Positions 1 through 7,722 of a DNA stretch of 64,000 bases are shown here, piece after piece. The DNA is from Mesorhizobium sp. CU3 (GTDB lineage Bacteria > Pseudomonadota > Alphaproteobacteria > Rhizobiales > Rhizobiaceae). Every line of letters begins with the position of its first letter. The first letter of the stretch is position 1. Under the pieces are notes generated by a model, which ran no database searches, had not been told where the DNA came from, and saw nothing but the letters and a program-made list of their open reading frames with translations. The translations under genes and the position numbers were made by a program. The stretch covers positions 83,153 through 147,152 of the forward strand of contig NZ_VFWX01000016.1 in the NCBI RefSeq assembly GCF_006442965.1, in the 5' to 3' direction.

Positions 1-615
1 CGCATCGCCAACCGGCTGATCGCGCGCGTCACCGGGGTGAAGCTCAACGATTATGGCTGCAGCTTGAAAGTGTTCCGCGGCAGCGTCATCCGCAGCGTCA
101 GGCTCTACGGCGAGATGCACCGCTTCATTCCGGCGTGGCTCGCGACGGTGACGACGCCGCGCCGCATCGCCGAGGAGGTGGTGACGCATCACGCGCGCAT
201 CTACGGCCAGTCGAAATACGGTATCTCGCGCACCTTCCGCGTCGTGCTCGACCTCGTCTTCATGTTCTTCTTCATGCGCTACCGCACAAGGCCGGGGCAT
301 TTCTTCGGCGGCATCGGCATCGTGCTCGGCCTGCTCGGCTCGCTGATCCTGGCCTATCTGTTTTCGATCAAGGTGTTCTGGGGTCAGGACATCGGCACCA
401 GGCCGATGCTGATCACCGGCTTCTTCCTGGTGATCGCCGGGCTGCAAGCTGTGACGTCCGGCGTTCTGGCCGAGATGCTGTCGCGCATCTATCTCGAGGC
501 CAATGGCGCGCTCGCCTATGTGGCACGGCCGCAGCCGGCGCATGGCGAGGGCGACGGGTGGCGCCTGCCGGGCAAGCCCGCGCCTGTCGAAAAGCCGAAG
601 GCGCGGCGGAAGTGA
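1..615 (+). CDS. Glycosyltransferase family 2, C-terminal part (5' truncated)
   Basis: The reading frame is open from the first base, so the gene starts upstream of the window and 204 codons are visible. The visible N-terminal stretch contains a DYGCSLKVFR-type motif, typical of the end of the GT-A domain in dolichol-phosphate mannose synthase-like or undecaprenyl-phosphate glycosyltransferases (family knowledge). Two hydrophobic segments follow, roughly at visible residues 95-115 and 133-155, and would anchor the enzyme in the inner membrane. The basic tail ends in KPKARRK. It probably transfers a sugar to a lipid carrier or a surface polysaccharide, but donor and acceptor cannot be told. 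The ATP-grasp gene follows on the same strand after 78 bases. Confidence 0.8.
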   Translation, partial: RIANRLIARVTGVKLNDYGCSLKVFRGSVIRSVRLYGEMHRFIPAWLATVTTPRRIAEEVVTHHARIYGQSKYGISRTFRVVLDLVFMFFFMRYRTRPGHFFGGIGIVLGLLGSLILAYLFSIKVFWGQDIGTRPMLITGFFLVIAGLQAVTSGVLAEMLSRIYLEANGALAYVARPQPAHGEGDGWRLPGKPAPVEKPKARRK

Positions 616-693
616 TCGCGGCGACCGCGCCGCGTTGCCAATCGCATTGATTTCGCGCAACGGTCTTCGCAAGGGAACGATCGCGAATGACCG

Positions 694-1860
694 ATGCCGG
701 GGGCTGTTAGAACCATCCTCATAACAGGGGCGCGCGCGCCGGTGGCGCTGCATCTTGCGCGGCTGCTGCGCGGCGCCGGTGCCCGTGTGATCCTGGCGGA
801 CACGCCATCGCGGCCGATCGCCGCCGCCAGCAAGGCCTGCGCGCGCTATCATCGGCTGCCGCCGCCGCGCTTCGAACGCCAACCCTATGCCGAGGCGGTC
901 GAGGCGCTGATCCTCGCGGAAGGCATCGAGCTGGTCATCCCGACCTGCGAGGAAGTTTTTTATCTCGCGCTCGCCTGGGGCGGACGGGAGATGACGGCGC
1001 GATTGTTCGCTCCCGGCATCGAGCTTCTGGCCGAGGTCCACAACAAGCACAGCTTCATCCGACTTGCCGAACGGCTCGGCGTGGAGGTGCCGGAAACGAC
1101 GCTGCTTGCCTCACGCGGCGATCTCGAAGCGGTGCGCGGCCGATCGCGCGAGCTGGTGTTCAAGCCGGCATGGTCGCGCTTCGCCAGCCATGTGCTGCTC
1201 AAGCCGGCGCCGGAAACGCTCGACGCGATCGTCCCTTCGCCCGCCATGCCCTGGGTGGCGCAGCGTTTCGTCGAAGGCGAGGAGATCAGCGCCTATGCGG
1301 TGGCGCGCGACGGCCGCCTCAAGGCGCTGGCGCTCTACCGCTCGCTCTACCGCGCCGGCAGGGGCGCGGGCATCTTCTTCGAGCGGATCGAGGATCAGGC
1401 GGCACGGACATTGGTCGAGCGCATCGTCGCCGGCACGGCGTGGTCAGGCCAAATCTCCTTCGACCTGATGCGTGAGCCGGATGGCCGCGTGCTGCCGCTC
1501 GAATGCAATCCGCGCGCCGTCAGCGGCCTGCATTTCTTCCGCGATCCGGCGCGGTTTGCCGATGCGGTGCTTGGCGATGGCGCGGAGGTCAGGCCGGAGG
1601 TCACCGCGCCGCAGACCGTGCGGCTTGCGATGTGGGTCTATGGTTTGCCGGCGGCTTTGCGTTCAGGAAGGTTTGGCGGCTTTCGAAAGGCGATGGGCGA
1701 AGGCCAGGAACTCCTGGATTGGCCGGGCGATCCCGCGCCGGTGAAAGCGCAATGGCGAGCGCTGGCTGAGATTGCCAGCGTGGCCTTTCGCGAGCGGATC
1801 AGCCTGCAGGCGGCATCGACGCGGGACATTGAGTGGAACGGGCCAGACGAGCATGCCTGA
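694..1860 (+). CDS. ATP-grasp domain enzyme
   Basis: The protein has 388 residues. The N-terminus (ILITGARAPVALHLARLL) is a Rossmann-like pre-ATP-grasp domain. The middle holds the ATP-grasp features: a lysine in LVFKPAWSR, then WVAQRFVEGEEISAYA, and the metal-binding pair in ISFDLMREPDGRVLPLECNPRAVSG. Enzymes of this fold ligate a carboxylate to an amine or thiol with ATP. This resembles the carbamoyl-phosphate-synthase-like stand-alone group often found in biosynthetic or surface-modification loci. The substrate is unknown. It shares direction with the upstream glycosyltransferase and faces the toxin-antitoxin pair tail to tail. Confidence 0.8.
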   Translation: MPGAVRTILITGARAPVALHLARLLRGAGARVILADTPSRPIAAASKACARYHRLPPPRFERQPYAEAVEALILAEGIELVIPTCEEVFYLALAWGGREMTARLFAPGIELLAEVHNKHSFIRLAERLGVEVPETTLLASRGDLEAVRGRSRELVFKPAWSRFASHVLLKPAPETLDAIVPSPAMPWVAQRFVEGEEISAYAVARDGRLKALALYRSLYRAGRGAGIFFERIEDQAARTLVERIVAGTAWSGQISFDLMREPDGRVLPLECNPRAVSGLHFFRDPARFADAVLGDGAEVRPEVTAPQTVRLAMWVYGLPAALRSGRFGGFRKAMGEGQELLDWPGDPAPVKAQWRALAEIASVAFRERISLQAASTRDIEWNGPDEHA

Positions 1861-1878
1861 CCAAAGCTTCCCAATCTC

Positions 1879-2184
1879 TCATGTGCCGAGGGAATCGGGG
1901 CCGGCTGGCCTAGTGTAAAGCTGTAGACCCAATGCCTTCGTGACACCCAATAAAGTACTGAGGCGAGGATCGCCTTTCTCACTCAATGCCTTGTAGAGCG
2001 CCTCGCGCGTAACACCGGCATCCTTGGCTACAGCCGTCATACCGCGCGCACGTGCGACAACACCAAGCGCATGTGCGATATAGGTTGCGTCGCCCGTCTC
2101 AAATGCGTCAGCAAGGAGTTCGGCTTGGGACTCTGCGTCGTTGAAATATTCAGCGGCGTCAAATGGTGTAGTTTTGAGGACCAT
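1879..2184 (-). CDS. HigA-type helix-turn-helix antitoxin
   Basis: The protein has 101 residues from the ATG at 2184, one base past the toxin gene stop (2186-2188). The centre carries a helix-turn-helix read as MTAVAKDAGVTREALYKALS, followed by GDPRLSTLLGVTKALGLQL. This is the layout of the addiction module antidote family paired with Gp49-like HigB toxins. It should neutralise the neighbouring toxin and repress the operon through the twin palindromes at 2475-2530. A longer frame upstream lies inside the toxin gene and was not used. Family assignment is from motif and partner. Confidence 0.88.
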   Translation of the reverse strand: MVLKTTPFDAAEYFNDAESQAELLADAFETGDATYIAHALGVVARARGMTAVAKDAGVTREALYKALSEKGDPRLSTLLGVTKALGLQLYTRPAGPDSLGT

Positions 2185-2185
2185 A

Positions 2186-2473
2186 TCAAACCTCTTTAGC
2201 CATCTGTTTGGCTTTTCTGATGTCCCTGTCCTGGGAGGATTTGTCTCCTCCGCAAAGCAGGATGATGAGCGTATTGCCGCGTCGTACGAAGTAGACGCGA
2301 TAGCCCGGCCCATAATCGATCCGCAGTTCGCCGATGCCTTCAAAGAACTTGGCGTCCCCCAGCAGACCGGCTCCAACCCGGACGAGCCGCTCAGCAATCT
2401 TTCTGGCTGCGCGGATATCCTTGAGATTCCGCAGGTATCTCCTGAATTCGTCGGACTGCCGAACCTCTATCAT
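2186..2473 (-). CDS. HigB/RelE-superfamily toxin (Gp49-like)
   Basis: The protein has 95 residues from the ATG at 2473. It shows the order of the phage-derived Gp49-like/HigB family: EFRRYLRNLKDIRAARKIAERL, a basic strand, LRIDYGPGYRVYFVRRG, then a hydrophobic strand LIILLCGGDKSSQ. Members of the RelE superfamily cleave mRNA at the ribosome. The toxin precedes the antitoxin, as in higBA. A TTG at 2503 would add ten residues but lies within the operator region. The ATG directly abuts the first palindrome, so the mRNA from a promoter inside it would be almost leaderless. Transcription from the second palindrome would give a leader of about 30 bases. Confidence 0.87.
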   Translation of the reverse strand: MIEVRQSDEFRRYLRNLKDIRAARKIAERLVRVGAGLLGDAKFFEGIGELRIDYGPGYRVYFVRRGNTLIILLCGGDKSSQDRDIRKAKQMAKEV

Positions 2474-2531
2474 CTGTGAACTATAATTCACAGATGCATT
2501 CAAATCAAGGCGTGTGAACTATAATTCACAG
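2474..2531. promoter_or_regulatory. Twin identical palindromic operators of the higBA-like module
   Basis: The same 18-base word, with arms TGTGAA and TTCACA around CTATAA, occurs at 2475-2492 and 2513-2530, 38 bases apart. The first copy is flanked by C and G, giving 7-base arms. Both are directly upstream of the toxin start, and each contains an AT-rich core that could serve as a -10 element on either strand. The stop codon of the Rieske oxygenase gene (2526-2528) lies inside the second copy. Binding by the antitoxin is inferred. Confidence 0.7.
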
Positions 2532-3524
2532 CTCGATCTGGTGCACCCTCGCCTCCGCTGCCGCCGTCGGCATTTTCCCTTCCATGATCGCCGCGATGTC
2601 GCGGCGCAGGAAGTCGAGCGGGCCGATCACCGGCAGTGCCGCGGGCGCGAAGCGGGCGTTGTCGCTCGCCGATTTCAGCACGCGGCGGTCTTGCTCGAGC
2701 GCGATGTTGAACAGCGGCTTGAAGGCCAGCGCCTTGAGCTCGCCGAGCAAGCCGTGGCGGCGGCCGATCAGCCAGCCGACGCCCTCGACAGTGCTAGCAT
2801 CGGCTTGGCGCAGGTGGAAGGTCGTGGCCAAGACCAGACCGTCCCTGCTCCAATATTCGAGCTCGGCGATGCCGGGATGGCGGAAGCGGCCGATAGTCCG
2901 CGTGCGTTCGCCTTCCAGCAGACGGCTGATCAGGCCCTGCTGGTGGTCCTCACCGGTGTAGCAGGCCTCGACCCAGCCTTCGCCGCCGCTCACCTCGACA
3001 CGCACCAGATGGCGTTTCGCGGTCAGGCCGCGCAGCAGGCCCTTGTGGGTGAAATGGGTGTGGGTGGCGTCGAGGATGTTTTCCGCGGCATCGATGACCG
3101 TCGACCGCGTCGATGAGCGCACGCGCCGCACGATGATGTCCTTGCCCTGCATGCAATGCAGATAGGGTTCGCTTTGGGGCGTTCCGGAAGAGACGAAGAC
3201 GACGCCGTCGCGTTCGATCGCGGCATAGCGGCGGACGCGATAGTGCGGCATGGAGCCGACATGGCCTGGGATGGCGGTGCAGCGGCCTTCGCCATCATAG
3301 CGCCAGCCATGGTAAGGGCATTCGATCTCGCCGCCGACCACCTTGCCGGTCGACAGTTCCACCAGCCGATGCGGGCAGCGATCGAACAGCGCCGCAACGC
3401 CGTGCGCCGAGCGGAACAGCACCACCGGCTCGCCGTCGAACAGGATGCGCTTCGGCCGCTTGCCGATATCGGCCGACAGCGCAACGGCCTGCCAGAAATC
3501 GTTCCTGTCGCGGCGCTCGCTCAC
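2526..3524 (-). CDS. Rieske [2Fe-2S] non-heme iron oxygenase, alpha-subunit type
   Basis: The protein has 332 residues. The Rieske ligands are visible as CPH at Cys50/His52 and CPYHGW at Cys69/His72. The mononuclear iron site follows the D-x2-H-x4-H pattern at Asp152, His155 and His160, within NILDATHTHFTH. This is the one-component layout of the VanA/PaO-like group, which hydroxylates or demethylates a substrate with electrons from a separate reductase. No ferredoxin or reductase is encoded nearby. Its ATG overlaps the stop of the upstream GNAT-like gene by four bases. It is the last gene of the six-gene cassette, so it probably performs a late oxidation. The substrate is unknown. Confidence 0.9.
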   Translation of the reverse strand: MSERRDRNDFWQAVALSADIGKRPKRILFDGEPVVLFRSAHGVAALFDRCPHRLVELSTGKVVGGEIECPYHGWRYDGEGRCTAIPGHVGSMPHYRVRRYAAIERDGVVFVSSGTPQSEPYLHCMQGKDIIVRRVRSSTRSTVIDAAENILDATHTHFTHKGLLRGLTAKRHLVRVEVSGGEGWVEACYTGEDHQQGLISRLLEGERTRTIGRFRHPGIAELEYWSRDGLVLATTFHLRQADASTVEGVGWLIGRRHGLLGELKALAFKPLFNIALEQDRRVLKSASDNARFAPAALPVIGPLDFLRRDIAAIMEGKMPTAAAEARVHQIEL

Positions 3525-4669
3525 AATTCGAACCTTTTCAGCAACGGAATGCCGACCAGCGCCAGCACGCTCTCCATGATGCGGATCGCGATACGCCGGC
3601 GCAGCGGAAGATGGCCGGCATAGACGGCGATATATTCGATCGCTGCGACGGCGCCGCGCAGGCGCTTGAAGCCAGCCGCCCCGGCGCTCATGTTGAAGAA
3701 CAGGCCGCGCGCCGTCGCATGATCCTGCCCGATCGCCATCACCATGCGGTAGAGTCCCTCCCCGAGCGGCAGGCTGGTGTCGTAGCCGACGATCGGCTGG
3801 GTGAGCGTACCGCCATTCTCGAACAGGCCGGTGACGGCAACGAGCTCGCCGCCCGGGCGGCGCAGGCCGGCCAGGCTGATGATGCCGCGACGGTGCATCT
3901 CGGCGATATAGCGGGCGGTGTAGTGCGGATTGAGCGGGGTGTATTTCTCAAGATAGAGCATGTTGTAGAGCTGCTCGGCGCGCGCATAGTCGGCCTCGGA
4001 GAAATCGGCGTCGCCGACCCGCTCGAAAGGCGTGGTGCCGAGCTGCTTGCGGTCGCGTTTCAGGTTTTTTGTCATGGCGGGTGCCGAGCTGCGGTCAACA
4101 AAGATGTAGATCTGCCGCGCCGCCAGCATGCGGAAGCCCTCGGCCTTCAACGCGGCAATTGTCGCCGGATCGGCGATCTCGTTTAGCGAGCGGATGACGA
4201 TGGCGCGGTCGGGGAATCGCGCGACGAGTTTGGCCCGCAGCGCCGCAACGGTCGACCGGTCGAGCAGCGGCACCGGATTGGTCGAAAAGAGCCAGTTGTT
4301 GACCTGCGCCTGATGGCCGAGGCCGCTTGCCCTGACCAGTGGCGCGCAGGCGCTGATCAGCGCCTTGAGCGCGCCCCGCAGCAACGGATGGGCGGCGAAG
4401 TTGCGCGTCTCGTCGATGGCATAGTCGATATAGGCGCTGGACGGGCAGCAGATGTAGCAGTTCGGCGCGTCGGAGGCGTCGTTCAGCGTCAGCGGAAAGG
4501 CGCGACCGGCGACCTCGAAAGTCTCGACCCTTGTCGTTAGATTAGCAATGAGCTCACCGACCGGTATCGCGTTGAAAAGGCTTGCAAATACCTCGACTTT
4601 GGCCGGCTTGTTCTCGACGCGGTCGACCTGCTGCGCAGGTCGGTTCACTATGGCTGCGGAGCCGCTCAT
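3521..4669 (-). CDS. GNAT-like acyltransferase of the biosynthetic cassette
   Basis: The protein has 382 residues from the ATG at 4669, which overlaps the preceding stop as ATGA. An in-frame ATG seven codons earlier is possible but loses that tight coupling. The C-terminal half looks like a GNAT fold: a FSEADYARAEQLYNMLYLEKYT helix region, a strand GGELVAVTGLFENGG, then GLYRMVMAIGQDHATARG and FNMSAGAAGFKRLRGA. The N-terminal half contains NCYICCPSSAYIDYA, a cysteine-rich turn of unknown role. It may transfer an acyl group to the product assembled by the cluster. The fold assignment is moderate, and the substrate cannot be read from sequence. Confidence 0.65.
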   Translation of the reverse strand: MSGSAAIVNRPAQQVDRVENKPAKVEVFASLFNAIPVGELIANLTTRVETFEVAGRAFPLTLNDASDAPNCYICCPSSAYIDYAIDETRNFAAHPLLRGALKALISACAPLVRASGLGHQAQVNNWLFSTNPVPLLDRSTVAALRAKLVARFPDRAIVIRSLNEIADPATIAALKAEGFRMLAARQIYIFVDRSSAPAMTKNLKRDRKQLGTTPFERVGDADFSEADYARAEQLYNMLYLEKYTPLNPHYTARYIAEMHRRGIISLAGLRRPGGELVAVTGLFENGGTLTQPIVGYDTSLPLGEGLYRMVMAIGQDHATARGLFFNMSAGAAGFKRLRGAVAAIEYIAVYAGHLPLRRRIAIRIMESVLALVGIPLLKRFEL

Positions 4670-5922
4670 GGCGTCGTCTCCAGCCGGCATTCGACGCGTC
4701 GCAATTTGCGGCCGGTCTCCAGCGGCATCGGCGTGCGGATCAATGCGATTGTGGCTTTCGCCTTTCGCGTTTCCAACAGCGCATTCACCGCTTGATAGAC
4801 GGCTGTAACCGCTTCGTCGGCGAGGGTCGGTGGAAGCTTCAGCTCGATCACGTCCAACGAGGCCTGGACGAGGCGGAAATCGTCGATGCGGCGGTCGGCC
4901 TTCAGCACGGCGTTGCGCAACACATCCGGCGTGACCAGGATCGGCCCATAAGCCGATTGAAGGCGAAAGATATCATCCATGCGGCCGACGATTTCGTCGA
5001 CGCAGCGCAACGGCGAGCCGCAGCGGCAGGACCGATCCGACAGTCGCAGCAGGTCGTTCATGCGGTAGCGCGCCATGATCTGGGTCTGACGGCGGAAGGC
5101 GGTGACCAAAGGCGTCACCAGCCCCTCGCCGGCCGCTTCGAATTCGAAGAAGACGGAGTCCTCGGCCAGATGCACGCCGCCCTGCCGGCAGGTCACGGCG
5201 AACAGACCCTCGGTCGCCATGTAGATCTGGTCGAGTGGCAGCCGGAAGAAATTTTCGATGACGGGGCGGTCGACCGGATCGAGCGTTTCGGCGGCGGAGA
5301 AGATGCGCTTCGGCTGCAGACGGAAGCGCTCGGCAACAAGGTGCCGCAGGATCTTCGGCGGTGCGATGATCACCGTCGGATCGAAGGTTTCGAGCGCGCC
5401 GCGCCAGCTTTCCGGGCCGCGCGCCAGATCGAAGAAAGCGAGCTTGACCAGCCGCGATTTGCGGGCGCTATCGTACAGCCCCGTGTTCTGCGGCAGGATG
5501 ACGGCGACGCGCATGCCGTGCCACAGAAGATCGGGGGCCGCCTTGGCCAGGATCGTGCCCAGCCAGCGGTATTTCTCGGCTTCAGAAATCACGAACAGGC
5601 CGCGATTGCCCGACGTGCCCGTGCTAGCGCCTACCGTCAGCGCGCCGACGCGGCCGTTGCTGGCTTGAGCCTCCCAGGCCTCGGTCGCGGTGAGGCCATG
5701 GATGTTGAAATCCGCGAAGCGCGCCATCAGCAGCGCCTTGTCGGTGACAGGCAGACCGGTGAGGCGCGCCGGCGCCTTACCGTAAAAGGGCGCGCGCGGC
5801 AGGTCGCGGTCGAGGAAGCGGCGCAGGGCGGCTGCCTGCCAGCGCTCGAAGTCTTCGCGGCTCTTGCGCGACACCCAGCGTGTCAAGGCAAAGGCGCCGA
5901 CCGCTTCCGCTAGGCCGTTCAT
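4666..5922 (-). CDS. CapK/F390-synthetase-like adenylate-forming enzyme
   Basis: The protein has 418 residues from the ATG at 5922, which overlaps the upstream stop by four bases. The AMP-binding P-loop reads ASTGTSGNRG at about residues 99-108. Later come YMATEGLF, the ARYRMNDLLRLSD segment with the RxxD-type hinge, and CRCGSPLRCVDEIVGRMDD. This is the phenylacetate-CoA ligase/CapK branch, often annotated as coenzyme F390 synthetase-related. Such enzymes activate a carboxylate as an acyl adenylate and pass it to CoA, an amine or another acceptor. In the cassette it would activate or close an acyl chain made by the ketoacyl synthase. Confidence 0.82.
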   Translation of the reverse strand: MNGLAEAVGAFALTRWVSRKSREDFERWQAAALRRFLDRDLPRAPFYGKAPARLTGLPVTDKALLMARFADFNIHGLTATEAWEAQASNGRVGALTVGASTGTSGNRGLFVISEAEKYRWLGTILAKAAPDLLWHGMRVAVILPQNTGLYDSARKSRLVKLAFFDLARGPESWRGALETFDPTVIIAPPKILRHLVAERFRLQPKRIFSAAETLDPVDRPVIENFFRLPLDQIYMATEGLFAVTCRQGGVHLAEDSVFFEFEAAGEGLVTPLVTAFRRQTQIMARYRMNDLLRLSDRSCRCGSPLRCVDEIVGRMDDIFRLQSAYGPILVTPDVLRNAVLKADRRIDDFRLVQASLDVIELKLPPTLADEAVTAVYQAVNALLETRKAKATIALIRTPMPLETGRKLRRVECRLETTP

Positions 5923-6740
5923 CCGGCCTCCGCAAGGTCGTGGGATGTCGGCGCGGGGTCGTGACAGAGCATTACTTCGCCGCCCGTGCCAAGAAAGCGG
6001 CGCAGCATGGCACTGATCGGTTCGATGGCGGCTGCATCCTCGGCGATCAGCGTTGCCGGAAAACCGGGCGTGCGGTTTTCGGTCAAGGCTTTGAGCAGCC
6101 ATTGCGCGTCGACGGCATAAAGCAGCGGGCGCTCAAGGCCGGCGAACAGCAGGCCGAACTGGCCGTCGGCATGTCCGGGCAAATCGACCGCGATCATGCT
6201 GCCGTCGCCGAACAGATCGGCGCCGCCCGGGATATCGCCGCGCGGCTCGATGCGCGGCTTCGCGGATATGCCATCGAGCCGCGCCTCGAAGTCGGTGGGA
6301 AAGAGTTCGGTGAAGACGCCGTGGCGCAGATTCTGGCGCGGCTTGCGCGCCTTGGCGCGCACCCAGGCGGCATCGCTGGCGATGAAGCGGGCGTTGCGGA
6401 ACAGCGACAGGCCGGAAATGTGGTCGGCATGGAAATGGGTGACGATGACGGTGCGGATGTCGTCCGGCGACAGGCCGAAGCGCCCCAACACCGGCAGGAC
6501 CTGTTCGGCGGCGTTGAGCTCGGGCTTCAGCAACGCGCCGTAGAGGCGCAGGGCGCGGCCGCGCCGCTCACTCGTCAGCGCTTCCGGCGTATAGCCGGTG
6601 TCGACGAGCACCGGACCGGCGACGGGATGAAAGATCAGTCCATAACGGACGCGCAACCTGACACTCTGCCAGCTGCCGCCGCGCAGGATCAGACGCTCGG
6701 CGGCGCTCACCCAGGCGCTGTTGGCGAAGACGATCCTCAT
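5919..6740 (-). CDS. Metallo-beta-lactamase-fold hydrolase
   Basis: The protein has 273 residues from the ATG at 6740, overlapping the upstream stop (6737-6739). The zinc motif HFHADH is at residues 102-107. It is followed by His190 in DLPGHADGQFG and Asp211 in AVDAQW, completing a two-metal site. The overall order resembles N-acyl-homoserine-lactone lactonases and related thioester or lactone hydrolases, but that function is not shown. In this cluster it could release or trim an acyl intermediate. The much longer upstream frame overlaps the epimerase gene and lacks sense as protein. Confidence 0.85.
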   Translation of the reverse strand: MRIVFANSAWVSAAERLILRGGSWQSVRLRVRYGLIFHPVAGPVLVDTGYTPEALTSERRGRALRLYGALLKPELNAAEQVLPVLGRFGLSPDDIRTVIVTHFHADHISGLSLFRNARFIASDAAWVRAKARKPRQNLRHGVFTELFPTDFEARLDGISAKPRIEPRGDIPGGADLFGDGSMIAVDLPGHADGQFGLLFAGLERPLLYAVDAQWLLKALTENRTPGFPATLIAEDAAAIEPISAMLRRFLGTGGEVMLCHDPAPTSHDLAEAG

Positions 6741-7720
6741 GCCGGCGCCCTTGCAGCAAAAGTACGATCGAGCCCTTGTTCGAACGCTATTTTCGGCGCC
6801 CAGCCGAGCATGCGTTTTGCCTTGGAGAGGTCGAGGCTCTGGGCATAGGCGAAAAGGCCGAGCCCATAGCGGGTGACCGGCGGCTCGGGCCGGCCGGGCA
6901 GAGCGAGGGCCGCCCTCTCCATCACACCCGCCGCCAGCATCGCCGGCAGCAACGGCATCGGCCGCCAGCGCGGCTTGAGACCGGCGCGGGCGCAAGCCTC
7001 GTCGGCGATGCGGCGCACCGGCAGCACTTCGCCGCCCGACACATTGAAGATTTGTTCTTCAGCCTGCGCAGGCGCGGCAAGGGCAGCGATCACCGCATCG
7101 ACGACATCGTCGACATGGGTGAGATCGATGGCCGCCCGGCCACCGCGAAACAGCGGCAGCGGCCGGCTTTGCGCAGCCTTGACCAGGCGCGGCAGCAGTG
7201 TGCGGTCGCCGGCGCCGTAGATGCCGCGCGGCCGCAGCACGACCGGATGAATTTTGGGCGCCCGCAGCACGATCTTTTCCGCCGCGCGCTTGGTGCGGGC
7301 ATAGTGGTTGACGGGTTCCGGCAAGGGCGCGTCCTCGGTGAGCCCGATCTGGTCGCGAAATGCAAAGCAGACGGTCGGGCTGGAAATGTGGACGAAGCGG
7401 CTGACGCCCCGCCGCTTGGCGAAGTCGACGAGATTTTGCGTTGCCGCAACATTCGCCGCCACGAAGTCCGCTAGTCGCCCGAATGGCGAAGAAAGCGCGG
7501 CGCAGTGGATGATCTGATCCACCCTGCCGAGGCGCGTGTCGATCTTCTCGTCAAGCGGCAATGACAAATCGCGCCGGATCATCGCATGGCCGGCTCGCTC
7601 CATGGCGCGGCAGCGTTCGGCGTCGCGGCCGATGCCGATTGCCGGCATCCCCATCACCGCCAGCCACTCGAGCACATTCGAACCCAAAAAACCGCTGGCG
7701 CCGGTGACGAGCACGACCAT
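6737..7720 (-). CDS. NAD-dependent epimerase/dehydratase (extended SDR)
   Basis: The protein has 327 residues. The nucleotide-binding GASGFLG motif is at residues 7-13, and the catalytic YxxxK is Tyr140/Lys144 in HYARTKR, with serines at 113-114. This is the extended short-chain dehydrogenase layout shared by sugar epimerases, 3-beta-hydroxysteroid dehydrogenases and OleD-type beta-keto acid reductases. Beginning two bases after the ketoacyl synthase stop, it is probably translated together with it. A role in reducing the beta-keto product of that synthase is an attractive inference by analogy with OleA/OleD pairs. Confidence 0.88.
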   Translation of the reverse strand: MVVLVTGASGFLGSNVLEWLAVMGMPAIGIGRDAERCRAMERAGHAMIRRDLSLPLDEKIDTRLGRVDQIIHCAALSSPFGRLADFVAANVAATQNLVDFAKRRGVSRFVHISSPTVCFAFRDQIGLTEDAPLPEPVNHYARTKRAAEKIVLRAPKIHPVVLRPRGIYGAGDRTLLPRLVKAAQSRPLPLFRGGRAAIDLTHVDDVVDAVIAALAAPAQAEEQIFNVSGGEVLPVRRIADEACARAGLKPRWRPMPLLPAMLAAGVMERAALALPGRPEPPVTRYGLGLFAYAQSLDLSKAKRMLGWAPKIAFEQGLDRTFAARAPA

Positions 7721-7722
7721 CG

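Noticed and set aside
4582..5913. Open frame of 443 codons opposite the CapK-like gene
   Set aside because: It is a shadow of the adenylate-forming enzyme. It has a compositionally biased protein and no start signal.
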